Notes: generated by a model not told the origin, from the letters alone. 64,000 nt of DNA from Ancylobacter pratisalsi (GCF_010669125.1 NZ_CP048630.1:3592001-3656000), one strand, 5' to 3'; numbered from the stretch's first letter, positions 36,580 to 45,982 are shown. Numbers and translations are program-made.

Positions 36580-36609
36580 TCCGGGAAGCTGACCGCTTCC
36601 CGGATTTTT
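36580..36609 (+). terminator. Intrinsic terminator after the CbiM-like gene
   Basis: TCCGGGAAGC (36580-36589) and GCTTCCCGGA (36595-36604) form a perfect ten-base stem with a five-base loop, followed by TTTTT. Confidence 0.9.
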
Positions 36610-36641
36610 CCTGTCGGGCAGGCGGCGACAATCAGTTCGCC

Positions 36642-37364
36642 TCACTTGCCGGTGGCGATGTAGCTGGTGAGCACATCCACCACGACCGCCTTGCGCCTTT
36701 CCAGCCAGTCCGGCGCGGCGAAGTCGTGCTGAAACATGCTGCTCAGCGTGTAACGGTTGGAGACGTGGATGAAGCACAGGCCGAGAATCGAGACGTAGAA
36801 ATTCTCGGCGTCGATGTTCCTGTGGAACACCTTCTCTCTTTGCCCGCGCTTGAGAATGGTCCGCAGCGATTCCAGCAGGGGGCGCGTCATGTACGGAATG
36901 GTTGAGGACCGCTGGGCCGTGCGGCCCATCATCAGGTTCTCGTTCATGATCAGCCGGACGAAATGCGGGTCGGTGCTGAGGAAGTCGAAAGTCAGCTCGA
37001 TCAGCGCCTTCAGCGCCAGCATCGGGTCGGCCTCGTTGACGTCGAGGGTCTGCTCCCGATCACGGATGATCTTGTAGGACGATTCCAGCGCCGCCAGGTA
37101 CAGGTCATCCTTATTGCCGAAGTAATGATAGATCATGCCGACATTGACGTCGGCGGAGGCGGAAATGCGTTCGATCCGGCTGCCGCTATAGCCATGCTCG
37201 GCGAATTCGCCCATCGCGACTTCGAGTATCCGCTGGCGGGTAGCGACCGCATTGCGCTTGCCGGGCGAGCGTCGCGGCGCCTTCGCCTTGGCCGGCGTGG
37301 AAGCGGAGCCGTCCGGCAGGCCAATGTCCTCGTCGGGCAGGGCGCCAGATCTTTTGGCGTTCAT
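36642..37364 (-). CDS. TetR/AcrR-family regulator at the end of the minus-strand catabolic operon
   Basis: A 240-residue regulator: a basic, disordered N-terminus to about residue 40, then a TetR helix-turn-helix (ATRQRILEVAMGEFAEHGYSG, then ERISASADVNVGMIYHYFGNKDDLY) and a helical ligand domain. It overlaps the amidase stop by four bases, so it is the last gene of the operon. TetR proteins usually repress. The dyad at 47127-47140 before the operon's first gene is a candidate site. Confidence 0.88.
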   Translation of the reverse strand: MNAKRSGALPDEDIGLPDGSASTPAKAKAPRRSPGKRNAVATRQRILEVAMGEFAEHGYSGSRIERISASADVNVGMIYHYFGNKDDLYLAALESSYKIIRDREQTLDVNEADPMLALKALIELTFDFLSTDPHFVRLIMNENLMMGRTAQRSSTIPYMTRPLLESLRTILKRGQREKVFHRNIDAENFYVSILGLCFIHVSNRYTLSSMFQHDFAAPDWLERRKAVVVDVLTSYIATGK

Positions 37365-38590
37365 CGGTTCTCCGAAACGGTCGGCAGGTCGGAGAAGGCC
37401 CTCGCTGCAAAATCCAACAATTCCATATCCTTGCCGCGTCTGGCCAGGATCGACAATCCCACCGGCGCGCCATTCACCGTTCCAACCGGAATGGTGAGTT
37501 GCGGCAGGCCGCCGAGCCCGGCCGGGCAGAGCAGCTCCATCGCACGCCGCCGGTAGTCATTCTCCACCTCGGCCGATGCCAGAGTGCGCAGCGGCGGAAC
37601 GCCCGGCGTGGTCGGCAGGCAGATCAGGTCGTCCTCGCCGATCATCATCGCAAGCTCAGCCGCGATGGCATCCGTGCGCCCGCGCGCGGCGTCGGCCTGC
37701 CCGAGCGTCACCTGTGCGGCGGCGGCGAGGCGCTGGCCCACACCCTCGCCGAAGGCAGGGCGAACCTCCTCGATCCATGTGCCCAGAGAGGTCCAGATCT
37801 CGCTCGCCTGAACCGTGCGGAAGGCATCGAGCCATGTGTCGAGGCCGTCGGGGCTCAGCACCAGGCTGTCGTGCCGCGCGAGCAGGGACCCCAGCCGTTC
37901 GATGCCGGCCTCAAGAATGGGGCGGGTTTCCGCGTCGCAGCGTGTGAACGCGTCCGAGGCAACCCGAAGCCGTGAGAAACGGGCAGGAGAGGCCGCCCCC
38001 AGCAGCACCTCGCCCACGTTCTTCAGCCGCGCGGCGTCGCGCGCGAACCAGCCTACCGTGTCGAAGCGTGGGGCAAAACGGGACACGCCGGCGAGCGGCA
38101 GGCGTCCATGCGTGGGGCGAATGCCGAACAGCCCGCAATAGGCCGCCGGCACCCGCACCGAACCGCCGCAATCGGTGCCAATGGCGAAATCGACCAGCCC
38201 GCCCGCCACCGCCACCGCCGAGCCGCTGGACGAACCACCCGGCAGCCGGTCCCGCGCGGCGGGATTGATCGGCATGCCGAAATGCACGTTCTCGCCCGAG
38301 ATCGAGTAGCACAGCTCGTCGCTCAGCGTACGCCCAGCGAGGTCCGCGCCGGCGGCCAGAAGCCGCGTCACAACATCGGCCGTCGCTCGTGCGGGGGCGT
38401 GCGTCGCAAGCCAGGTCGGATGGCCGAAACCGGTGCGGCTTCCCTCGACGTCGAAGACGTCCTTGATCGCGAAAGTCAGGCCGTCGAGCGGGCCCGCGCC
38501 GGTGGCCGGGTGGCCGACATGATTGTCCCGGCAGAAGGCGCCATAAGGATCGGCCGGAGGGTGGTCGAAGGAGGTCGTGGACTGCGGCAT
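37361..38590 (-). CDS. Amidase-signature family hydrolase
   Basis: A 409-residue amidase. The Ser-cisSer-Lys triad is visible as Lys in FAIKDVFD (residue 43), the cis-Ser region GGSSSGSAVA (around 117-126) and the nucleophile Ser in GTDCGGSVRVPA (near residue 142). It hydrolyses an amide to acid and ammonia. It lacks the extra C-terminal domain of allophanate hydrolases. In context it could finish the breakdown begun by the upstream amidohydrolases. Confidence 0.88.
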   Translation of the reverse strand: MPQSTTSFDHPPADPYGAFCRDNHVGHPATGAGPLDGLTFAIKDVFDVEGSRTGFGHPTWLATHAPARATADVVTRLLAAGADLAGRTLSDELCYSISGENVHFGMPINPAARDRLPGGSSSGSAVAVAGGLVDFAIGTDCGGSVRVPAAYCGLFGIRPTHGRLPLAGVSRFAPRFDTVGWFARDAARLKNVGEVLLGAASPARFSRLRVASDAFTRCDAETRPILEAGIERLGSLLARHDSLVLSPDGLDTWLDAFRTVQASEIWTSLGTWIEEVRPAFGEGVGQRLAAAAQVTLGQADAARGRTDAIAAELAMMIGEDDLICLPTTPGVPPLRTLASAEVENDYRRRAMELLCPAGLGGLPQLTIPVGTVNGAPVGLSILARRGKDMELLDFAARAFSDLPTVSENR

Positions 38591-38602
38591 GGGGGACTCG
38601 GT

Positions 38603-39829
38603 TCAGTTCGGGCGATGCAGTGTCGCGGCGGGCCGTGTCATGGTGCGTCGCCCGCGCTTGTAGGCGAACAGGACAGGGGCGAGTTCGGCGATCGCCGCCT
38701 CGCGGGACTGGCAGTCCAGAACGACGAAGTCGGCCGACTTGCCGGGCGCCAGCCCATAGTCGCGCGCATTGATCAGCTGCGCGGAGCGCTCGGTGATCAT
38801 GTTGAAGCACTCGCGAATGTCGTCGGTTGCGCCGATATGGCAGATGTTGGCGTTCAGGTTCGCCATGCGGATCAGCGAGCAGTCGCCAAACGGCGTGAAG
38901 GGGTTGAGCACGTTGTTGGTGGACAGCGAGCAATTGACCCCGTGATGGATCATCTTGTGGGCGTGGGTGACGCCGCGCGGCTGGTTGCAGTCGCAGTCGC
39001 GGCCCATCAGGAACAGGTCGGTGGAGGGCAGCACGGTCAGCGCGACGCCGGCATCGCGCATCCTGCGGGCCGCTGCGTCGAACCGCGTCGGGCTCGCGGC
39101 GGCGAGCTTGGTGACATGGCCGATCGCGGTGCGTCCGCCCCAGCGATAGCGGTCCGCCAGCTCGCACACATAGTCGAGGTCGAGCGTGTCGCCGGTCGGG
39201 CCGAAATCGAGATGCATGTCGATATCGGCGTCAAACTCGCGCGCCATTTCGAAGACGCGGTCGATCTGGCCGTGCGGATTGGTGTCGGTGTAGGGCGCCG
39301 CGCCGACGACGCGGGCGCCGTTTCTGAGGGCCTGCACCATGAGGTCGTCGGTGCCGGGATTGTTGAGCAGCCCCTCCTGCGGGAACACGCAGATCTCGAT
39401 GTCGATGGCCCAGCGATATTCCTCGATCAGCGGCAGGACGCCCTCGAGCCCGCGCAGGCCGATGCCGGGATCGACCTCAAGCTGCGTGCGCATGTGGGTG
39501 GTGCCTTGCATCAGGCACTTTTCCAGCGTGCGCTTGCCGCGCGCATAGACATCCTCCGGCGTGAAGGCTGCCTTGGCCTTGGCCACCTCGCCAATGGCCT
39601 CGGGGAGGTCGCCGCGTTGTGACTGGCAGCGGTCGAGGATACAGGACTTGTCGAGGTGGATGTGCGTTTCCACGAAGCCCGGAGAGACCAGGCGGCCGCC
39701 CACGTCCAGCTCCTCGCCCTCGGCGGCAAGGTTCGCCTCGATCGCCACGATCCGGCCAGCCTCGACGCCGATGTCGACCTCGCGTTCAAGGTCATGGGGA
39801 AGGCGGGCGTTCCGTACGATCAGGTCCAT
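38603..39829 (-). CDS. Cytosine deaminase-like amidohydrolase lacking the catalytic Glu and Asp
   Basis: A 408-residue protein that aligns along its length with E. coli CodA: HIHLDKS for the HxH ligands, FPQEG, a His in GHVTK, and a motif aligned with GHDDVFDPW. At the CodA HxDE site this protein reads HLDF (His206, Phe209). At the metal-binding Asp313 site it reads STNNVLNPF (Asn305). Both residues central to CodA deamination are thus replaced. It is either a subfamily with other chemistry or inactive. It sits between the amidase and the AtzA/TrzN-like gene. Confidence 0.78.
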   Translation of the reverse strand: MDLIVRNARLPHDLEREVDIGVEAGRIVAIEANLAAEGEELDVGGRLVSPGFVETHIHLDKSCILDRCQSQRGDLPEAIGEVAKAKAAFTPEDVYARGKRTLEKCLMQGTTHMRTQLEVDPGIGLRGLEGVLPLIEEYRWAIDIEICVFPQEGLLNNPGTDDLMVQALRNGARVVGAAPYTDTNPHGQIDRVFEMAREFDADIDMHLDFGPTGDTLDLDYVCELADRYRWGGRTAIGHVTKLAAASPTRFDAAARRMRDAGVALTVLPSTDLFLMGRDCDCNQPRGVTHAHKMIHHGVNCSLSTNNVLNPFTPFGDCSLIRMANLNANICHIGATDDIRECFNMITERSAQLINARDYGLAPGKSADFVVLDCQSREAAIAELAPVLFAYKRGRRTMTRPAATLHRPN

Positions 39830-39853
39830 CGCTGCTTCTCCTCAGGGCGCGGC

Positions 39854-41224
39854 TCAGGCCGCCGCGCGTTGCCACAGGTTTTCGGCGGTCCGCTGGGCCT
39901 GCCGACAGATGTCTTCCTCGTCGATCCCGACCGCGCGGCCCTCGCACACCCGAAGCACGCCGTCGATCACGACGTGGCGCACATGGCTGCCCTGCCCGCA
40001 GTGAACGAGGTTGCCCAGCGGGTCGAGCAGGGGCACGAAACTTGGTCGGTCGATGTCGACAAGCACGATGTCGGCCTTCCTGCCGACGGTGAGCGCGCCG
40101 ATCTCGTCTGCGAGCCCGAGCGCGCTGGCGCCGTTTCCGGTTGCCATGGCGAAGACGTCCTCCGGCTGCCAGTCGGGCGTCACCGTGCCGGTCTGCAGCC
40201 GTCCGATGCACAGCGCCCAACGCATCGCCTCGATCATGTCGCCGAGCAGGTTGTCAGTGGCGAGGGCGAGGTTGGCGCCGGCTTCGCGCAGGGCCCGCGT
40301 GGGCGCCATCATGCCGCCACCGGCATTGCCCTTCGGCACATGGGCGACCGTGATGCCGGCCGCGCCCGCCCGTGCGATGTCGCTGTCATTCATTACAATG
40401 CAGTGCGCCGCGATCAGCCGCGCATCGAGCAGGCCCACATCATCGAGCAGCTCGGTCGGCGTCATGCCGTCGCGGTGGGCGATGAACTCGGCCTCCAGCG
40501 GGCTCTGGGCGAGGTGGGTGGAGACCGTAAGCCCCGTCGCGTCGCGCGCGCGGCGGATCTCGCGCAGGAAATCGCGCGAGCAGGTGTCCGGCGCATGGGC
40601 GGCCAGGGTGACGCGCGCGCGCCCGTCAAAGGCGCCGTCGAAACGCTCGGCCAGCGCCAGCGCGGCGTCGAGCGAGCGCCGGCCGATGGCGGGATCGTAG
40701 CGCCAGTCACATTGCTGGACCCGCGTGAAATCAACGTCGTGCAGCCGATCGCTGGCGAACACCCTCAGCCCCAGCTCGGCCATGGCGGGCAGTGTGTGCT
40801 CGACATGGACATACATGTCGTTGATCAGCGTGGTCCCGAACTTCAGCGATTCCAGCGCGCCGAGCCGGGCAAGCGCGACGGCTTCGTCGGGGTTGATGAG
40901 GTGGCCCTGCGGTACGCCGCGCGTATAGGCCGGGGCGAAGCCCATATCCTCGGCAACGCCGCGCATCAGCGACAGCACACTGTGGGTATGGACGTTGACG
41001 AGGCCGGGAATGGCCAGCAGGCCGCGGCCATCGAGTGTGCGCGCCGCCGCCGGGGCGGGGCCGCTGGCCGGCCCGACGAGGGCAATCCTGTCTCCACGAA
41101 CGCCGAGCCGTCCGTGGCGGATCTCGGCCATCGCCGCATCGCCGGTGAGGATCAGTACGTCCTCGACGATGAGGTCATAGGCTAGGACCTCTCCATCGGC
41201 AGGGGAGCCGGGCGCCGGGTCCAT
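39854..41224 (-). CDS. ATZ/TRZ-type amidohydrolase (deaminase/dechlorinase-like)
   Basis: A 456-residue metal-dependent hydrolase of the AtzA/TrzN/SsnA group. Ligands are His79 and His81 (VNVHTHS), His237 (THLAQS), His274 (AAHCIV) and Asp324 (LATDNL). The usual HxxE Glu is Gln240 here. Relatives deaminate or hydrolyse nitrogen ring compounds. The gene starts at the base after the GAF gene's stop, so the two are tightly coupled. The substrate is not predictable. Confidence 0.85.
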   Translation of the reverse strand: MDPAPGSPADGEVLAYDLIVEDVLILTGDAAMAEIRHGRLGVRGDRIALVGPASGPAPAAARTLDGRGLLAIPGLVNVHTHSVLSLMRGVAEDMGFAPAYTRGVPQGHLINPDEAVALARLGALESLKFGTTLINDMYVHVEHTLPAMAELGLRVFASDRLHDVDFTRVQQCDWRYDPAIGRRSLDAALALAERFDGAFDGRARVTLAAHAPDTCSRDFLREIRRARDATGLTVSTHLAQSPLEAEFIAHRDGMTPTELLDDVGLLDARLIAAHCIVMNDSDIARAGAAGITVAHVPKGNAGGGMMAPTRALREAGANLALATDNLLGDMIEAMRWALCIGRLQTGTVTPDWQPEDVFAMATGNGASALGLADEIGALTVGRKADIVLVDIDRPSFVPLLDPLGNLVHCGQGSHVRHVVIDGVLRVCEGRAVGIDEEDICRQAQRTAENLWQRAAA

Positions 41225-41698
41225 TCAGATCTCCTGCGGCATGCCGGGAACGGCAAGCACCGCACGGCGCGCCTCCTCGATCGCCTCGATGGCCGAGGTC
41301 GCGAAGACGCGGGGACCTTCGGAGAAATGGGCGGAGACCCAGCCGAAAAGATAGTCATCCCGGCCGATAAGCGGGGCCACCAGCTGGGAGCGCGTGCCGA
41401 AGATCTCCACCAGCGCGGCCGGCGGCGCAAGGTGCGGGTCGGCGAAGACGTCGCCTTGCACCAGCGTGCGCCGGCTCTTTTCTATCCAGCGGACCGTTCT
41501 GGCCCGCCGATGGTCGACCGAACTGTTCGACATCATCGAGCGCGCGCCGGGCGCGAGCACCTCTGCGCAGGGCACGTTGACACTCAGCCCGAGGGCGGGA
41601 TGGTCGATGCGGACGGTACAGCGCTTCGCGCCGGTGCGTTCCATCAGCTCGGCGAGAAGCGGCTGCAGGGTGTGAGCGAGAGTGGCAACGTCAGTCAT
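41225..41698 (-). CDS. Stand-alone GAF-domain protein, first copy
   Basis: A 157-residue protein that is essentially one GAF domain (about residues 15-150; AKRCTVRIDHP, then SQLVAPLIGRDDYLFGWVSAHF). It has no kinase, DNA-binding or cyclase domain. It lies between two amidohydrolase genes with a four-base overlap upstream and no gap downstream, so it is made in step with them. A small-molecule sensing or accessory-subunit role is inference. A second GAF gene has the same neighbour in the plus-strand arm (56131-56721). Confidence 0.8.
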   Translation of the reverse strand: MTDVATLAHTLQPLLAELMERTGAKRCTVRIDHPALGLSVNVPCAEVLAPGARSMMSNSSVDHRRARTVRWIEKSRRTLVQGDVFADPHLAPPAALVEIFGTRSQLVAPLIGRDDYLFGWVSAHFSEGPRVFATSAIEAIEEARRAVLAVPGMPQEI

Positions 41699-43197
41699 GT
41701 CGGTGAATCTTGCGTGAGTTCGATACGTCCCTGGGCGAGGCCGACGCAGAAATGCTGGACATAGGGCTCTATGGCGGCGAGCGCGGCGCGGCGGGGAGCG
41801 TTGGCGGCCATCAGCTCGCGGGCACGCTCGTTCAGTCTTGTCCTGAGGGCAGGGTAATCGATGGTGGTGAGGCGCCCGTCCTCAACCACCGTGCGCCCTC
41901 CCACCATGACCTTGGTGATGCTGCGCCCCTCTTCGGCGAAGACGAGCTGGTAGAGCGCGTCGTTCAGCGGCGTGAAGTTGACCGAGCCGAGGTCGAGAAA
42001 CACGAGGTCGGCGGCAAGTCCGGGCCGGATGTCGCCGATCATGTCCTGCATGCCGAGCGCGCGCGCGCTGCCGCACGTCGCCATCTCGAACACGTCGCGC
42101 GGCGTGAGCCAGTCATCCGGGTCGAAGGAGGCGGTGCGCGACAGATAGCAGGCGAGGCGCATCACCTCGAACAGGTTCTGGTGATCGGAGCAACTGCAGG
42201 CATCGCTGCCGATGCCGACCCGCACGCCGGCCGCGACCATGGCGGGCACGTTGGCGATGCCGCTGCCGAGGCGGAAATTGCTCGACGGGTTATGCGCCAC
42301 ACACGCCCCGCGCCGGGCCAGAATGTCGAGGTCGTCGGCGTCCAGCCAGATGCCGTGGGCCGCCGTGAAATCGGGGCCGAGGATGCCGAGCTGGTCGAGA
42401 TGGGCGGTAAGGCTGTGCCCGTAGCGGGCGCGCCCCGAGATCTCCTGGATCTTGGATTCCGCCAGATGCGCGTGCATCGGCGCACCATGGCGGTCGGCGA
42501 GGGCGCGGGCGCCGGTCCAGAAGTCGTCCGAGCAATGCAGCGGAATGGTTGGCGCCAGACCGGGCCTCACCCGATCACGCGGGTGCGGCCATTGCGCGAG
42601 CATCCGGTCGCAGGCGGCGAGATTGACGTCCGCCCCCGCCATTGTGATGGCGTCGACACTGGCCTGCGCGGCCTCCGGCAGCGCCGCGCGCAGACCCGGT
42701 ATCGCCTGCCAGAAGGTGCGATCGGCCAGCATCGGCGCGATCACGGCGCGCATGCCGGCATCCAGATAGCCCGCAGCGGTGGCGAACATGCCCTCCGGCG
42801 ATGGACACGGCAGTTCCAGCACCAGATCGTAGCAGGAGGTACAGCCCTTCAGCAGCATCTCGGCGGCGGACGCCTGCGCCAGCAGATACCGGTCGTCGAC
42901 ATTCTGCCCGCCACCCGTCCACGACCCGTTGTGAAGGTGGAGTTCCAGCGTCCAGGAACGCGAGATGCCCTTGGCAAGGGCGAGGTGGCTGTGGGTGTGG
43001 GCATTCACCAGCCCTGGCATGACCAGCCGGTCGGTGGCGTCGATGGTCTCGACGTCCTCAGGCAGGGGCTGTCCGGGGCCCACGATGGCGGCGATGCGGC
43101 CGTCCTCGATCAGTAGGTCGGCGGGGCGCACGTCGCCTTCGCCGGGAAAGGCGACCAATCCGCCTCGTATCACCTGCGGCCGTCCGGGTGCGTTCAT
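41695..43197 (-). CDS. ATZ/TRZ-type amidohydrolase paired with GAF protein, minus arm
   Basis: A 500-residue metal-dependent hydrolase. Ligands are His67 and His69 (VNAHTHS), His244 and Glu247 (HAHLAES), His281 (AAHGIWL) and Asp332 (GIGSDACS). It resembles the plus-strand enzyme at 54619-56118 in length and motif order (HGIWL, HNPSSN/HNPPSN, then the Asp), so the two are paralogues. ATG 43197 overlaps the ATPase stop; a longer open frame upstream lies inside the ATPase gene in another phase. Confidence 0.86.
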   Translation of the reverse strand: MNAPGRPQVIRGGLVAFPGEGDVRPADLLIEDGRIAAIVGPGQPLPEDVETIDATDRLVMPGLVNAHTHSHLALAKGISRSWTLELHLHNGSWTGGGQNVDDRYLLAQASAAEMLLKGCTSCYDLVLELPCPSPEGMFATAAGYLDAGMRAVIAPMLADRTFWQAIPGLRAALPEAAQASVDAITMAGADVNLAACDRMLAQWPHPRDRVRPGLAPTIPLHCSDDFWTGARALADRHGAPMHAHLAESKIQEISGRARYGHSLTAHLDQLGILGPDFTAAHGIWLDADDLDILARRGACVAHNPSSNFRLGSGIANVPAMVAAGVRVGIGSDACSCSDHQNLFEVMRLACYLSRTASFDPDDWLTPRDVFEMATCGSARALGMQDMIGDIRPGLAADLVFLDLGSVNFTPLNDALYQLVFAEEGRSITKVMVGGRTVVEDGRLTTIDYPALRTRLNERARELMAANAPRRAALAAIEPYVQHFCVGLAQGRIELTQDSPT

Positions 43198-44273
43198 GTG
43201 TAAGCCTTTCCGCTCGGCAGTACGATGCAGTCTCCGATGCCGAAACCGAGCGTGACCGCCGCGCCGGGCGCCGGCAATGGGCGCCCGACATTCTTTTCCA
43301 GCGACTGCACCAGCGTGCCGTCGGCCAGCCGCGACCAGATGCGCAGATCCGCGCCGATGGGATCGTGCCGCTCCACCACCGCGTCGATCCGGGTCCCGGA
43401 GGCGCGGTGATCCGCGGGCAGGAGCATCAGCCGTTCCGGGCGGATGCACAGCGTCACCAGGCCGTCCGCAAGGTTTCCGGTCGCGACGGGCACGGCGCCG
43501 AACGCGGTCGTCACGATGCCCGAGCCGCCGCCCAATCGCGACAGCGTGCCGCTAATCCAGTTCGCATGGCCGATGAAGTCGGCGGCGAACAGGGTCTTCG
43601 GGCTCTGGTACAGCCCGTGCGGCGTGTCGATCTGCTCGATCCGCCCCTTGTTCATCAGCACGATGCGGTCGGCGAGCCCCATCGCTTCTTCCTGATCGTG
43701 GGTGACGATGATGGAGGTGCAGTCGAACGTTGCCAGTATGGTGCGGATCTCGCGCCGCAGCTGCAGGCGCAGCTTGGCGTCGAGGTTCGACAGCGGTTCG
43801 TCCAGCAGCATGATGTCCGGCCGTGTCACCAGCGCGCGGGCGAGCGCGACGCGCTGCTGCTGGCCTCCGCTCAGCGCGCTCGGCCGCCGGCCACCGAGGC
43901 CGGGGAGCTGCACCTGTTCCAGCACCTCCTCGATGCGTTGCTCAATCTCGTGGCGCTTCACGCCCCGGTTCTTCATGCCGAAGGCAATGTTCTGCGCCAC
44001 GCTCATATGCGGGAACAGAGCGTAGTCCTGGAACACCAGCCCGACATTGCGCTCATAGGGCTGGCGCAGCGCCATGTCGGCGTCGCCGATGAAGATGCGC
44101 CCCTCATCGGCCCATTCGAAGCCGGCGATCATGCGCAGCGTGGTGGTCTTGCCGCAGCCGCTCGGGCCGAGCAGCGCGACGATCTCGCCGCGTGCGACCT
44201 CGAAGGACACGTCATCCACCGCAGCGACGCCGCCGAAGCGCTTGGTGATGTTCTGGAGTTCGAGGACAGCCAT
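43194..44273 (-). CDS. PotA-like ABC transporter ATPase
   Basis: A 359-residue ATPase with Walker A GPSGCGKTT, signature LSGGQQQRV, Walker B IMLLDEPLSNLD and a C-terminal TOBE-type regulatory region after about residue 240. It is of the spermidine/putrescine and iron/molybdate importer group. ATG 44273 is chosen; an in-frame TTG at 44279 is weaker. It powers the two permeases encoded upstream. Confidence 0.92.
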   Translation of the reverse strand: MAVLELQNITKRFGGVAAVDDVSFEVARGEIVALLGPSGCGKTTTLRMIAGFEWADEGRIFIGDADMALRQPYERNVGLVFQDYALFPHMSVAQNIAFGMKNRGVKRHEIEQRIEEVLEQVQLPGLGGRRPSALSGGQQQRVALARALVTRPDIMLLDEPLSNLDAKLRLQLRREIRTILATFDCTSIIVTHDQEEAMGLADRIVLMNKGRIEQIDTPHGLYQSPKTLFAADFIGHANWISGTLSRLGGGSGIVTTAFGAVPVATGNLADGLVTLCIRPERLMLLPADHRASGTRIDAVVERHDPIGADLRIWSRLADGTLVQSLEKNVGRPLPAPGAAVTLGFGIGDCIVLPSGKAYT

Positions 44274-44275
44274 GC

Positions 44276-45100
44276 TCAACGCCCGTAAACCCCGCGTCCG
44301 ACAACCGCGTCGAGCCCCGCCAGCCGGTCGAGGAGCACGATGAGAAGCACCGTCGCAAGGATGAAAATGACCGATAGCGCCGCGATCGTCAGATCGAGAT
44401 TGGCCCGCATCTGGGCGAGGATCGCCACCGGAAGGGTGTAGGTGAATGCATCGGTGAGGAACAGGCTGATGCCGACATCGTCGAAGGAGGTCACGAAGCC
44501 GAACACCGCGCCGGCGAGGATGCCGGTACGGGCCAGCGGCAGCGTCACCTGCGCGATTGCCTTCCAGGGCCGCGCCCCGAGGCTCAGCGCCGCCTCGTAA
44601 TAGCTCGCCTTGATGCCGACGAGAGAGGCCGCCGTGGTGCGCATCACATAGGGAAAGGTGATGAGCACATGCCCCATGATGAGCCGCGTCATGCCGTCGA
44701 CGATGCCCAGCCGCGCGGCGAAGATCAGCATGCCGAATCCCAGCACGACATTGGGCACCACCAGTGGCGAGAGCAGCGCCGCCTGAAGCGCGCCCCGCCC
44801 CCTGAAGGTCGCCCGGCTGAGCGCGATGGCGGCCAGCGTGCCGGCAAAGGTCGCGATCAGAGTGGCCGTGATGGCGACGATGAGGCTGGTAACCAGCCCG
44901 GCGTGGTAATAATCGTCGGCGAGAAAGCGCTCGTACCAGCGCAGCGAGAACTGTGTCGGCGGGAACGGTCCGATAAAGCCGCGGGCGTCGAAGGACAGCA
45001 CCAGCGCCACCAGCACCGGGATCACCGAAAAGGCGATGAACAGGGTGATGAGCGACAGGTAGGCCGCTTCGAACAGCGCGTCGGCGAGCCGCTTGTTCAT
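44276..45100 (-). CDS. PotC-like ABC permease
   Basis: A 274-residue permease with the inner-membrane EAA loop YEAALSLGARPWKAIAQVTLPLA near residues 165-187, typical of PotC-type subunits. ATG 45100 overlaps the previous stop (ATGA). It forms the channel with the PotB-like partner. Confidence 0.9.
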   Translation of the reverse strand: MNKRLADALFEAAYLSLITLFIAFSVIPVLVALVLSFDARGFIGPFPPTQFSLRWYERFLADDYYHAGLVTSLIVAITATLIATFAGTLAAIALSRATFRGRGALQAALLSPLVVPNVVLGFGMLIFAARLGIVDGMTRLIMGHVLITFPYVMRTTAASLVGIKASYYEAALSLGARPWKAIAQVTLPLARTGILAGAVFGFVTSFDDVGISLFLTDAFTYTLPVAILAQMRANLDLTIAALSVIFILATVLLIVLLDRLAGLDAVVGRGVYGR

Positions 45101-45954
45101 TTGCCGGCCTCCTGCCAGTTGCTGCGCACGAGGTGCAGCAGGCCGTAGAACAGGCTGACCGAGATCACCATCATCACGATCGAAAGCGCCGCCCCGCCGG
45201 GGAAGTTCGCCACATCCGAAAACCGGGAGTAGATCAGGTTGGACACGAACAGGATGAAACCCCGGCCCACCAGCATCGGCACCACGAGATTGCTGATGCA
45301 GAAGGCGTAGGCGATGATGCCGGCGGAGAGAATGCCGGGCACGCTCATGGCCACGGTGACCAGGAAGAACGTCTTCCAGCGCGGCGCGCCGAGGGACATC
45401 GCCGCCTCTTCCAGGCGCGGGTTGATGTTCTGCAGCGTGCCGATCAGTGTGAGCGCGACGAGCGGCAGTGTGGTGTTCATCAGGCCGAGCACGACCATAA
45501 GCTCCGCGCCGTCCGGGCTGTTGGAGCGGATGCCGAAAAGCCGGCTGAAACCGGACAGCGGGCCCAGCGGGCCGAAGGTCATGGAGATGGCGTAGACCCG
45601 CACGATGAGGCTGAGGAACAGTGTTCCCACCAGCCCGCCGATCAGCACCCGCCGCGTGGCCGGGCGCGCCCGGCGTACGATGAAATGCGCCATGGGAAAG
45701 CCCAGCGCCAGCGCCAGCCCGGAGCTGATAAGCCCGACCCGGAACGTGTCCAGGAAGTAGCGCACATATTCGGGCGCGGCGATCAGCGCATAGTTGTCGA
45801 GGGTGAGCGCACCGGCATCGTCTCCGCCGATGCGCCCGCCGACATAAGGCTTCAGGCTTTCCTGCGCGAGGGCAAAGAGGGGGCCAAGCAGCAGCGGCGC
45901 CATGATGATCAGCGCCGGCCACAGCATGGCCGCTGTCAGTCCCGGACGTCTCAT
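45097..45954 (-). CDS. PotB-like ABC permease
   Basis: A 285-residue permease with the EAA loop LEEAAMSLGAPRWKTFFLVTVAMS near residues 185-208 and a first helix at AAMLWPALIIMAPLLLGPLF. It partners the PotC-like protein. ATG 45954 begins 28 bases after the binding-protein gene; a longer frame upstream adds a Cys/Gly-rich segment with no family match. Confidence 0.9.
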   Translation of the reverse strand: MRRPGLTAAMLWPALIIMAPLLLGPLFALAQESLKPYVGGRIGGDDAGALTLDNYALIAAPEYVRYFLDTFRVGLISSGLALALGFPMAHFIVRRARPATRRVLIGGLVGTLFLSLIVRVYAISMTFGPLGPLSGFSRLFGIRSNSPDGAELMVVLGLMNTTLPLVALTLIGTLQNINPRLEEAAMSLGAPRWKTFFLVTVAMSVPGILSAGIIAYAFCISNLVVPMLVGRGFILFVSNLIYSRFSDVANFPGGAALSIVMMVISVSLFYGLLHLVRSNWQEAGK

Positions 45955-45982
45955 CGCGCCGCCGCCTGTTCCCGCCGCCCGC

